A stretch of DNA of 64,000 nt, from contig JAFCMP010000053.1 in the NCBI GenBank assembly GCA_017506865.1, forward strand, positions 124,001-188,000. The letters run 5' to 3'. The notes under the pieces were generated by a model. It did no database searches and was not told the DNA's origin. It saw nothing but the letters and a program-made list of their open reading frames with translations. Position numbers and translations under genes: made by a program. This document shows, piece by piece, positions 10,801 to 21,900 of the stretch (position 1 is its first letter; each line of letters starts with the position of its first letter). This DNA comes from Tribonema minus (lineage: Eukaryota > Sar > Xanthophyceae > Tribonematales > Tribonemataceae).

Positions 10801-13800
10801 GATGACCGGACTTGAAGGTTCGCGGGCTGAGGTACAGGTTTTTGCTTTGGTTTCAAGCGCTCCCCGCAGCATCAGATGCCAGATCAACTACTGTGATCAT
10901 CAGCTGTTGAAGAGGACACTCCCCCGCACCCTGCCGCTTTCTTGCAGTGCCGCCGTGATCATCAGCTTGAGCAGCCCTGCGCGACAGCATCAGCATCAGA
11001 TGCAAGTTCAACTACTGTGGTGATCAGCTGTTGAAGAAGACGCTCCCGCGCACCCGCCCGCTCTTCTGCAGCGCCGTTGTGATCGCCAGCGTGAGCAGCA
11101 CTGTGCGACAGCGATCGGGAGCGTGGTGAGCCGTGCGGGATGCAAGTTCAACTTCTGGCAAGTTCAGCTCATTGCCGACAGCCCCAGGCGGCAATCATTT
11201 GTATGAAAACGAATCAAAAGCTGGTAGAGCTCTAGGTGACAAGGGATGGTTAGCCGCAAGTGCCTTCCACCAATGACCGTGATCGCCGCTGTTGCAGCAC
11301 TCGGCCACGAGTCAAATGAAAAAGGAATCAAAAGATCGTAGAGCTCTAGGTGACAAGGGATGGTTAGCCGCAAGTGCCTTCGACCAATAATTAGGGTCGC
11401 CGCTGCTGCAGTCATTGGCCACGAGTCAAACAGTGTCACCATAACCACAGTAGGCAAAAGACTTCTGTGTGCAAGCTTTTTAGCGTTCGAGGCATGGGTG
11501 TTCAATGTTGGCCTGCGCATGTATGCACAAGAGTTTGGTATGCTTGCATATGTACCTCATAATTTGTGTCGCTCGACATGCGCTTGTGGTGCTGCCAATG
11601 TGCCTCAAGTGGCATTGCTGACCACGGTTGACCTTATGCTGCACCGCTCATCGGGCTGCTGATCACTGCCTGCTGTCACGCAGAGCTGGTGACGCTGATG
11701 GCCATGGTAACTGAAATTCGTTCGCACAGCTCATGGGGCTGGTGATGATAGCTGCCGCTGTCGCTCAGGCAGAGCTGCTCGCACTGATGACACAGTTGGT
11801 GAAGTTTCACATGGTTGTTGAAGTTTCAACTGCACTGCTCGCCACGCTGCTGACCACGGCTGTCGAACTGGGATAAGTGCACGCTCATGGTACTTGAGCA
11901 CCAGGTCCGACACATGTGCAAAGCTGTGGACCACTTGCAGCCGTCCCCGGACGATTGACGCCAATGGCCGCGCATCATGCAACACAACACTGTCGCTGAT
12001 GCGACCAGCGTTGGCAACCAAGTCATGACCCTCGCTCTGCTGGAGTGCACGCCATGACTGCCCTCAGTGCCGCGCATGCGCAGTCAACATGCTTCCTGTG
12101 TCCAGAATAACCTACCCTTTTGTGACTCACTGGAGTTGGCAGCAAGGTAACAGCTTCAGACCCTGATGTTAGAGTTGCGAGTAAAGTATCAGCTTCAGAC
12201 CCTAATGTGGCCTGATTTGTTTGTCATTCCCACGCCTGCCGCCCACCACAGCGATATCCACTGGAGCGCAAGCCAGTGCACTTAAAAGACCATTAGCAAG
12301 CAGATTTTCTACTGAGGTGCTAGCCATTGTATTTACAGAACCACCACCTAATGAAGGAAAATGCTACTGTGGTACACGCATTATGTTCGCATGAAATATG
12401 CGTCATGCATGCGCATTCTCACCCCCAACGCTGTTCCCCATCACCATATATGTACTACGAAGTACGTACGTATGTGTGTGCATGTGCGTGTATGTGAGCA
12501 TGTATGTATGTACATATGTATGTATGCATGTGTGCTATGATGTACTTCGAAGTATGTATGTATGCGTGTAGGCATGTACTTCGAAGTATGCATCTACTTC
12601 GAAGTGTGTATGTATGCGCATTCTCACCCCCAATGCTGTTCCCCATCACCACCCAGCGCTCCGAGGCATTCCGCGACATGCTCTCTATGAAGTCCAGCAT
12701 CAGGTCCAGCCACAGCTCCATGGAGTAGTTCGCCTGCAGAGCAGAGTGATGCGTCAGTTACATGGCAGTTACATGGCAGTTGCAAACGGCGCAGGCACAA
12801 GCATCAGGTCCAGCCACAGCTCCATGGAGTAGTTCGCCTGCGGCAGAGTTAGTTACGTGGCAGTTACATGGCAGTTGCGAAACGACAGGCATCAGGTCCA
12901 GCCACAGCTCCATGGAGTGGTTCGCCTGCGGCAGAGCCAGTTACGTGGCAGTTACATGGCAGTTGCAAGATGTAACGGCGCAGGCGCAACACCGCTCACT
13001 CACGGCGATAGTCCTGACGCACCACACAATGCGCTGTAGCATCGAAGGGCGCAACAGCTCACGATCAATCGGGCAACTGTAGGCAGCTTAGACAAGTACT
13101 CACATGGGGGGGGGGCACACGGAGGAGGACGTAGGGGAGGATCCCGAGATGCCATTTGGCGGCGGCCGCGTTTGAGTGGTTGTCGTTACCACACTTTCAG
13201 ACTGTCATACGACATGTAGATTCCGTACAGCTAGATGCCAATCATCTGGGCTTTTTCGCGCCCTGAGCGAGAATTAATAGACAAGTACTCACGTCCTTGG
13301 GCTTGTCGCTGCCGCCGAACCCCAGCAGGTCGATGGCGTACGTGCGGTAGCCCGCCTGCGCCAGCGCCGGTATATTGTTCCGATAGTGCCCCACGCTCGC
13401 GCCAAAGCCATGTATCAGCACCACCGGAGGGCCATCCTCAGGTCCTAAGGAGGTGGCACGTGGATGTGAAAAGTTGAATTTGCGGATACAGTATATATAT
13501 GTTGTTTCGATAGTGCCCCACGCTCGCACCGAAGCCGTGTATCAGCACCACCGGAGGGCCATCCTCCGGTCCTAAGGAGGTGGCACGAACGTGAGGAGTT
13601 GAATTGAATTGAATGAATTGAATTTATGATATTGTCCACATGCATATGCTCGCTCCAACCAATCGTGAGGAATGGGCACACACGTAAGAGATTGAACTGC
13701 GGCTGCCGTAGACTGTGTATACGTTCACTACAATGCCTCCACCAGTGCCACCGGAGGGCCATCCTCCGACCCTGAGGAAATGGCACCAATGTGAGAGGCT

Positions 13801-15133
13801 GAATTGTAGACACCGCACGCATAGGCTCGCTCCAACTGGCCGTGAGGAATGGGCACAGACGTGAGCGATTGAATTGTGAATCCGGGATGCATATGTTTGC
13901 TTCAAAGTCGTGTATCAGCACCACCGCAGGACTATCATTCGGTGCCAAGGAAACGGCGCAGCTGAAATACAATTCGTTGCGAAATCAGGTTGATGCGCAT
14001 GCACGGCTATGTTTTCTTTCAGGACGGTGAACGCCGAGGGATGTGCCATAAAAGAATCCGCCTGACATAGTCGTGAGCCTCAGGATGTACCCGCAAGCAT
14101 TATGAAGCGTCGCGGGCTCTCAGGTGACTGCGCACTGTTGTTGGAAAGCGCACTTTACTATGATGAACACTGTAGGTTACTGTTGCAGAACTCTGGAAAA
14201 AAGAAGCAAGAAAAATGCTGGTGTGTATTCTGCGCAGTCCAAGATGCTGTTTTTGAGTGGCAGCTGGCACTGGCGATTATGCGGGTTATGAAATTATGAT
14301 GATGCAGCCGAAGACATTGCATTATGATGCATGCCTCCATATCACTACAAATGCACTAGTTGGCCTGAAGCAGTTTCGCAGTTATGTCTGGCAGCCACCA
14401 AACGTTGACCACTGTTGCAAGTGCAAATACAATTACAAACATTGATGTATTGCGCAAGTGACTGTGCTCTGGGTCAGCAGTGCTAAGCACAGCACCAGCT
14501 GACACAACAGGGACATCAGAGATATTTACGGTAATTTCAACAGAGATACTAACGGTAATTTCAACTATCCAGTACGTTGCATCAATCATGAGCCAGCCCC
14601 CAATAAGTTCTGAACCAGATGGACTGGTATGCAGCTCAGAATGCTCTGATAACGCCAGCATGCAAGCAGGCAGCGAAGAACACTTGCGGAGAATATACTC
14701 ACCAGAAAGGCGCCACGTGTGGAAATCGGAAAACAGCTAGTCACGCAGTCAACGGCGCATTGAAAGCTTTGAGACTGAAGATCTCCTGTGTGTGTGATCT
14801 CTCAAAGCAGCAGCAAGCACACTTTTGCGAGCAGTTCAGTGACAACATACCTTCAACTCTGTAGTTGATGCTGTAGCCTCGCCACGGAAAGCTGTTGTGA
14901 TATCGTTGAGGTGGTGAGCGTGCCGTGACTGGAATCTCCAAAGCTGCAGTCATCGCCAGTGCACATGGCTTCCGCGCAGAAGCGCCGACAGCGCCTGTCC
15001 CGCTCCTGATATCTAGCGTTGCCGGTGGTGTCCGAGTGTTGCTTTTCAAGGCATTTCTAGAGTATCTGACGCTCGGTGATGGGACGAAAGAAAGCACGGG
15101 CAGCGCCAGGGCGGCGAGCAGAACGCATTTCAT
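7809..15133 (-). CDS. Plastid-type alpha/beta hydrolase, 6 exons, 373 aa
   Basis: Exons in transcript order: 15133-14851, 13444-13293, 12733-12628, 10520-10244, 8816-8708, 8003-7809. They sum to 374 codons with all phases matching. Residues 1-16 are a signal peptide (MKCVLLAALALPVLS), followed at once by FVPSPSVRYSRN, the Phe-headed transit-like segment of complex plastids. The fold is clear: WRGYSINYRVEG, oxyanion loop HGFGAS (106-111), nucleophile elbow GNSIGG with Ser178, Asp318 in WGDSDPW and His350 in AHCPHDE. It resembles chloroplast pheophytinase/epoxide-hydrolase-type hydrolases; the substrate is not known. Intron 5 has a GC donor (AAG then GCAAGT). Four of the six exons have extra exon-edge copies in the adjoining introns. 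The start was chosen for the signal peptide; upstream in-frame residues lack one. Confidence 0.9.
8820..9285 (-). repeat. Acceptor-edge copies of hydrolase exon 5
   Basis: Three to four decayed tandem copies of the start of exon 5 (LLAxSDDDGACE) with the preceding CTGCAG acceptor and upstream intron lie in the intron before the exon. The best unit is about 90 bp (9035-9210, two nearly identical copies). Confidence 0.85.
9430..9915 (+). other. Antisense open frame with CPFCGG motif inside a hydrolase intron
   Basis: A 161-codon frame opposite to the host gene, AT-richer than its surroundings, with YLKFISEFKCPFCGG and a later PYLCGHIRF. The Cys pairs recall zinc-finger proteins of the XS type, but no exon structure or upstream ATG context supports it. 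Its 3' part overlaps donor-edge copies of hydrolase exon 4, so at least that part is a shadow. Confidence 0.2.
9769..10150 (-). repeat. Donor-edge copies of hydrolase exon 4
   Basis: Three copies (about 9769-9838, 9940-10008, 10083-10147) of the last ~65 bp of exon 4 (QILKQQVYVRKEVVDEELLD), each ending at the same ACATG splice-site position. They lie in the intron just downstream of the real exon end at 10244. The copies agree on GAG (Glu) where the exon has GCG (Ala). Confidence 0.9.
10560..11110 (-). repeat. Acceptor-edge copies of hydrolase exon 4
   Basis: Four copies (about 10567-10655, 10705-10785, 10909-10980, 11035-11105) of the first ~75 bp of exon 4 (LLTLMITAALQESGRVRG) with the preceding GCGCAG-type acceptor lie upstream of the real exon start at 10520. 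Confidence 0.9.
11201..11440 (+). repeat. Dispersed repeat family A, two tandem copies
   Basis: Copies at about 11201-11316 and 11319-11440 share GAATCAAAAG, GAGCTCTAGGTGACAAGG, ATGGTTAGCCGCAAGTGCC, CCACCAATAACCGTG-like and GGCCACGAGTCAAA blocks. Further copies lie at 34144-34270, 36644-36722 and, inverted, 28700-28825; a 5' fragment lies at 9727-9755. No coding capacity and no clear terminal repeats; possibly SINE- or MITE-like. Confidence 0.8.
12412..12620. repeat. (GTAT)n microsatellite with embedded TACTTCGAAGTA palindromes
   Basis: A degenerate GTAT/GTGT array carries TACTTCGAAGTA or close variants at about 12453, 12541, 12573 and 12595. One donor-edge copy of hydrolase exon 3 (CACCCCCAACGCTGTTCCCC) lies at 12424-12445 on its left side. 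Confidence 0.75.
12790..12970 (-). repeat. Acceptor-edge copies of hydrolase exon 3
   Basis: Two copies (about 12795-12845 and 12890-12945) of the start of exon 3 (YSMELWLDLMLD region) with the CTGCCGCAG-type acceptor. They are separated by a repeated AGTTACATGGCAGTTGC unit. Confidence 0.85.
13190..13292 (-). repeat. Dispersed repeat family B, starting at a splice donor (introner-like)
   Basis: From the donor of hydrolase exon 2 the intron reads GTGAGTACTTGT and then a ~95-bp block containing ATTCTCGCTCAGGG, GCGCGAAAAAGCCCAGATGA and CTGTACGGAATC. A close copy lies at 19560-19680, also beginning at a GTACTT just after a possible exon end. Confidence 0.75.
13490..13955 (-). repeat. Acceptor-edge copies of hydrolase exon 2
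   Basis: Three decayed copies (about 13500-13590, 13735-13800, 13905-13955) of the exon 2 start (GPEDGPPVVLIHGFGAS) lie upstream of the real acceptor at 13445. The nearest copy is the least diverged. Confidence 0.85.
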
Positions 15134-15975
15134 CGCCGGCGTGGGTTCAAGCGCCAGGTTCACCTGCCAATGTCGCGCGTGAGTGAGTTCACGTTCTCCC
15201 CCAACTGCAAGTTGAAGCATTCTTCGAGTAGAAGTTGAAGTTCTGAGTCGACCTGTGTGTTCGGATGCAAGCCTCATCTTCATCTAGTGTGCCACCGGCA
15301 AAGACTCCGCGGTCATACACAAAAGCAGCGTAGCATACGACAATCGGCAAAACGGCAACACGCCAAAGCCAGTTTCATGCGGGTTTCAGAAAGCTGAAGT
15401 CAGCTCGGGGCCTCAGTAGTGCTTGAGCTGGTAGTAGCAGACATTTACATCATCAACTCGCGCTCTCTGATCTGATCACAACGGCCTTGCTGGAGAGCAT
15501 ACTTCCTGCTTACAGTGCACTGTTCTGTCGTGATTGCACTTGAACTAACTCGCATAGTGTGGGTGTTTTGATCGATAGAGGCAAATCCCACAGTAGCCGG
15601 AAGGTGTTGCTTTTGGCTCTGGTACATGACGACCAAAATCTCAGGCATTGCTTCTGACTCTGTTGCGTGACTTCAAGCGTGCTGCCGCCGTGCTGTGCAG
15701 GCATTAGAGCTCAGGATAGCACGCTTTCAGCAACCGTCCACACCTCACATGCAAGCGTCCAGTCTCCGCCACGCCGATGTAACATCACACTGTAGGCATA
15801 TGCATAATGCATAAAGTGACTAGGAGATGGCTCTGACAGTCCATCTAGCCTTCATCTTCATCATCACGACATCAGCAGCGGCTCCACCGCCGCTTTCACA
15901 ACAGCAGCGCACCACACGACAGCAAACGACACAAAGCCAAAACGCCAACTGCCAAGTTTTAGAGGGCTGAAGGTG
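15134..15975. other. Intergenic between two minus-strand genes
   Basis: 842 bp between the hydrolase start (15133) and the stop codon of the methyltransferase fusion (15976). It must hold the hydrolase promoter and the fusion gene's 3' end. The exact TATA box or polyA site is not evident. Confidence 0.4.
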
Positions 15976-18900
15976 TCATGTCTTCAATCTGGCGATGCTG
16001 ATGCCGTCGCGCATCGGCAGCACCACCACCTCCACGCGCGAGTCGCCCTGCACATGCAGGTTGTAAGCGTGCAGCGCGCGCGCAATGCGCAACCGCCGCC
16101 GCCGCTGCTTGTCCTCCGCACCCGCCGGCGCCGCCCCTTCCGACTCCGACTCTGAGCCAGAGTCGGCCGAGTCAGAGTCTGACTTGGAGTCGAGTTCGCT
16201 TTGGGACCACGCCGCAGGCACCATGCCCTTGAAGAGCACATTGTCAGCGAGTATGAGACCGCCGGGCGCGAGCAGACCGAGTTGAAGTATCGCTTCGTAG
16301 TAGTCCTGGTACTTGCGCTTGTCGTTGTCGATGAAGACGACATCGAAGGGGGGCTCCCCCACACCCGCGAGGGTGTGTAGGGTATCCATCGCGCGCCCCT
16401 CGATGATGGTCACCTGATCTCTATAGGGGCTGCAAGGTGCACAAACACGAGCGAGCCGGTATGGAAGATTAAGGATGGCACTGACGCATGCGTGCTCGGG
16501 TGCATCTGGCAGTACACGGTGAGCCGTGTCGCATGGGCTGGACGCACAGTTGATGTTCGCATCTGCATTCCTGTGGCGCATCATGCACGTAGTAGACCAG
16601 ACTCCCACGCACCACCTTCAGAATCACAGCAAGGTCGTTGAGCTTTTATGTTTGTCGCCAAGAGAACCATGCATGCATGACTAATCACATCTTCAATCGA
16701 CATTGAAGGTGAACAACGGGCTGCCCTGCGTGCTGCAGACTCTTTGGCGACTGCCGCTGCCCACAGGACAACGCCGCAGCTGACAAACCCTAGCCCTGAC
16801 CGTAACCCTACTAGTACCAAGCGCGTCCTTCTTTGCTTCTGTAGAGTCAGGCTTCAATGCAGGCTCTCTGCGCTCCATGTACTTGTCGGCCAGCGCCGCG
16901 GCATGACAATCAACAGACAGCGGCCGCAGTCGCCAAATTGCCAAGAATTGTTTCCCCAATACTCCCCCTCCGCCCTCCCCTCGCCCCCCCCCCAGCCAAG
17001 TTCAGCGCTAGTCAAACCCTGAGCGGCGCTCTGTGAGACCCCTCCCTTGAATCAAGACAGATTCACACAATCTCGCAGCCGAACTTCAACTGGTGGCTCA
17101 CCTGCGCCCCACAAAGTCCCTGGCCACCGCAGCTGCGCGCGGATCCAGCTCGCACGTGACGACCTGTGCGCCACCCTCAGCAAAGCACAGCGCGCTGTAG
17201 CCGGTGAACGTCCCCAGCTGACGTGGGAGGTGCGGTGGCACGGAGCAAGGGCACAGTGAGTGAGGCACTGCACGCAGGCTTTGAAACTTTGCACAGCGCG
17301 ACTGCGCTAGGCGCAAAATCGGGTGGTGACGTTGCACAGCTCAATTCGTGTCGAGGTCGGGTCCAGGGTTACAGTTAGGGTTAGGGGTAGGGTGAGGGTT
17401 AGCCGGGCGCACTTGCGGTTGTGTCACATCAGGCGCTGGCGCAGAGCCCGGCACGTGCCGCGGCTGTCCCTGCAGCTGCCCTACGCTCTCTCGCCGAGCC
17501 CTCGGCGGCGGGCGCTATTGCATCACGCAGGCACCGCAAGCAGGTGCCTCGGAAATGTATGCGGCGGCTTCTGAGTACGGATGATGGTAAGCATTACCGC
17601 GACAAACTTGAACTTTTGAAGTGCACAACCCACCTCCACCACTCCTTTCGCCCCCACGGCGGCGGTGATGGTCGCATTTACAGCCACCCCAGCAGGCTTG
17701 CTTTATGAGCACTGGTGATGACAACTATCATGTGCTATATGATTCAGTACAATGAAATAAAACTTCAAATCGCACAGCCCACCTCCAGCACGCGCTTTGA
17801 CCCCGCGGCGGCGGTTATGGTCTTCGGCAGCCGCCCCTGCAGGCTTGCCTGTTGAGCGCTGGTGACGACGAGCATCATATGCTACATGAATCAGAGCAAT
17901 GAACTTCAATTACAGCCCACCTCAAGCACCCTGTTTGCTCCCGCGGCGGCAGTGATGGTCTTCAGCAGCCGCCCCTGTTCAGATCAAAGACAACAAAGAC
18001 CATGGGCTACTTCTCAGCATGTATATCCATAGCGCTACTTCCAACTGCGAACTTCAATTACAGCCCACCTCAAGCACGCGCTTCACCCCCGCGGCGGCCG
18101 TCATGGTCTTGAGAAGGCGCCCTTGCAGGTGCCCCGACACCATGTGCCGCGCCTGCGGGAACGCTGCCGCGGTCTCCGCGCGCAGCTGCGTCAGCAGCGG
18201 CGGCTCCGCTTCGCTGCAGCGCGCCGTAAGGAAGAAAGGGCAGCACGCACACCCCCAAATCAGTTCACTTGAGGTGACACGGTGACGCAGCGCGGGATAT
18301 GCCCCCCCTTCTAGCTGTTGGAGGCGCAGCTGCGTCAGCAGCGCCGGCTCTGCTTTGCTGCAAGTGTGCCAAGGGGAGGGGGGGGGGGGGCAGCGCACCC
18401 ATACTTGAGGTCGCTGGAGGTAACACGGTCATGTTGTTTGCAGTGTGGGGATATGTCGATACATCGATGCCGGCATGCACCCGCCGCGTTCAGCAGCGGC
18501 GGCTCCGCTTCGCTGCGGCGCGCCGAAGGGGAAACAGGCAGCACGCACACCCCGCAGATTATTTCACATGAGGTGACATGGTGACGCAGCGCGAGACATG
18601 TCACTAGTCGTAGCCATCACAGCCCTGACTTGGGGTTAGGGTTAGGGTTAGGCGCAGTGGCGCTCCGAAAGGAAGAATGGGGGGCAGCGCACCCATACTT
18701 GAGATCGCTTGAGGTAACACGGTCATGTTGTTTGCAGCGCAGGGATGTATCGCGTACTTTAGGGGTCGCTTGAGGTGACACGGTCATGGTAATTGCAGCG
18801 CGGGGTGTATCGGTACCGACATTCACTCGCCGTGGTCGTCCGAAACCCCCGGTTTCGGGTGACGTGGCGCGGCGCAGCGCCGATCATTGCTGCGCGCATG

Positions 18901-21900
18901 AGCGTCGACACGCTGGCACATGACGCGCTGTGCGTCGCATGCTCCACCAGGTGGTCACTGGCGGCGGCGAGGTCAAGGGACTACCTGCTGAGGTGAGGCC
19001 CGAATAAACGACGCTTTCTTCAAATCGGTTTGCGTCCGCCCGCGGCACAATAGTGTACGGCAATACTAATTTAGCAACGCCGTGCAAGACAACCGGCCAG
19101 GGCTTGTTTGGGAGCCAAGCATCACGCAAAAGCAAGGCCACTTCTCCTACACTCATTCCGCCAGCGCTGATCATCAATTTACGGCCATGACAGGCCTTCA
19201 AATGCCACACGCTGCTGTTACGCTGACGCCATGGTGTGTATTCTGAGTGCAGACCACAAAATATGGGTGAGGAAATGCCGCTCTCACCCCTACGCCCAGG
19301 ACCGCCGCAAAGGAGGGCTTCGCATAGCCCCCGAACTCCGGCGTCGGCCGCTGGCACTGGTCATTGTGGTAGCACGAGGCACCATACACGCAGCCATAGG
19401 GGCTGCCCCTGGTGTGGCAGGTGGCGTCCTTGCAACCCCCCCCCCCCCTCCTTGTCCGAGCGTACTGAGGCGCGTTGGCCCCCAAAACTACATGCCAAAC
19501 AGTGCTGCGGACGTACCCTACAGGGGTGCAATGGCCCAGTGCTGCGGAAGTGCCTTGTCATTGAGACACTTTCAGACTGGCACACATGTCGATTCCGTAC
19601 AGCAGGCTTCAAGTTAGATGCCATTCATCTGGGCTTTTTCGCGCCCTGCCCTGAGCGAGAATCGATAAAAAGTACCTTACACAGGAAGGCCATGCCGCCG
19701 TGCAGGAAGGACAGCGACAGCACCAGCAACGCACTGTGGCTGCACTGTCCCGCGAGGTCTCGCGATGACCTTGTACAAGCGTCTGAGGTCTACAGTTCAG
19801 TGTGCTGCCATCTTACGTAAATGCTCTCAGCCCCTCCTGCTAGCCCAGGGATGCAGAACAGGGAAGGGCATGTGTGATAGGTCGAGAATTGGGTCGGCGC
19901 TCCACTGACTGTAGCGAGCAGCGACAACACCTGGGTACATATACAGGGGTTATGATAATTACACTTATATCTTTAAAGGGTGATGGCAAGCGAAAGTCCA
20001 TCAGAGCAGCATGGCGAATGCGACCAGCACGGCCAGAGCTATGTCGAGATGGTAAATGTTGTACAGGTACCGAGGTGCGTTGCATCGCATTGATGGCGCA
20101 CGGGTACCGCGATGTGTTGCATCGACAACACCTGGGTGCACAAAGGGTGTGCTGACATTTGATTGTGGTATATGTAGGGCTAGGGCTAGGGTTAGCGGGA
20201 GCGCCGCTCAACTGCGCACCGCATCGCACGCGACCGGACCGGCCCAGGCCGTGACAAAACGGTTCAAAGTCGGGTCAGGTCATGCCGGGATGTACAATTA
20301 GATTTGGTACGGATCAGCGATATGGCGCTGGGCCTTTGAGGTGATTAGGGCTAGTCACCTGTGCAGCGTGGCATACTCATCCAGCGCGGCCAGCTCGTCG
20401 GCGCCGGCGAGCTGCGCCGCGTGCGCCTCGCCATCGGGCCCCGCTGTCGCCGCCGCCGCAGCAGCGCTCTGCACAGGCGCGCAGAGGTGTACCCGGAGAG
20501 TACAGGTTGAGTTCATGGGAGTTCACGAGGCGAACGTGACACATAAGAGCTGGGGAACATTGGCCGGTGCCTGGAAGGCCATGCCTGATGTGCGCAGGCG
20601 ATGACCCGATGTTGGTACAGCGCTCTGTACAGGCGTGCGGACATGTACCCGGGGAGTACAGGTTGAGTACATGGGACGAGAGCTGGGGAAAGAAAGCTGG
20701 ACGGTGACTGAAGGCCGTTCTTGCTGCGCTTGAGTGTACCCATCGAGCATATGTTGAGTTTCCGGGGCGAAGGTGACACATGAGAGGTGCCCGGGGACTG
20801 AAGGCTGTTTCTGCTGTGCGAGTACAGATTGAGTTCATGGGGCGAGGGTGACTTGAGAGAAGTGAGGAAAGCTGGCCGGTGACTAAAGGTTGTTCTTGCT
20901 GCGCTGGCGATACGGCAGCGCTTTTGTGCAATCGATGGTGCGGTCCGGAAGCGTGTTGAGGCACTGTGGTGTCGTGCTCCCACGCACACATGCAGACTGC
21001 GTGTTGAGCTGCGTGAACAACCCCAGACTGCGTACCAACAGTAGGTACCCAAGCTCTCAATGATCGCGGCCAAAGGCGCCATGCAATGCAGCAGAGGGCT
21101 CTGTTATTATGCACTGAAGCAAGTCAGTTTGACGTCATCAGATGGCTGCTCTTACGTAGATGTGAATGAAGGAGATAAAGTGCGTCATGTTTTAGGTGAG
21201 TACACAACCATGGGAGCTTCTTGCAGCCGCGCATGCATCACGCTCATGTCTCACGCATTAGCGGCACCGCCGCCGCAGGCAGCAAACCCTGTGTATGCCC
21301 TTAACTGCCACAGTGCAACGTACGTCGCCACTGCCCACATGGAAGTTGCAGTGAAAGTTAGACAAGCATTGCCACGCACTAGGTATGGTACTAAGGCGTG
21401 CGGGCTCTGCCAGCAGAGTCTCCAAGCCACCCAATCTTCACCCTTTGTGTCCCTAACCTCAGGTTCCGATCCCTGACCCTGATGCTGCTCCCACAACGGC
21501 TGCACGACGACAAGATCAGCGAGAAATCTCCAGTGCGCGCCGCACCCACGGCGCCGCCTGCGCTGCATCCGCGCCACCCTCGCCGCGCCGCATGTGCCTA
21601 ACCCTACTCCGGGTCTCAACTCCCCCCCCAACCCTAGCCCCAAGAGCAGCTGCACATGGACTCCATCAGCACACTCTCGGCAACAAGCAACTCTCATAAG
21701 CCGCACCTGCGACGCCGCTGCTGCCAAGGCCGGTGCCGACACTCCCGTCGCCATCGCCGCTGCCGGTGCTGGCGCCGCTGCCAGCCCCGCCGCCGGCGCG
21801 GCCGCCGCCGCCGCTGCTGCCGCCACCGCCGCCGCGGCGCCGCGCGCGTCGGCGGCCTTGAGCTGGCGCAGCGCCTCGTACAGCGCCGCGGTCGCCGCGC

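Noticed and set aside
16850-16960. Possible exon (ADKYMERREPALKPDSTEAK) in the last intron of the fusion gene
   Set aside because: Joining 17102 to 16429 gives the canonical ARDFVGRSPYRDQV of the family with matching phase; an insertion here would break the fold.
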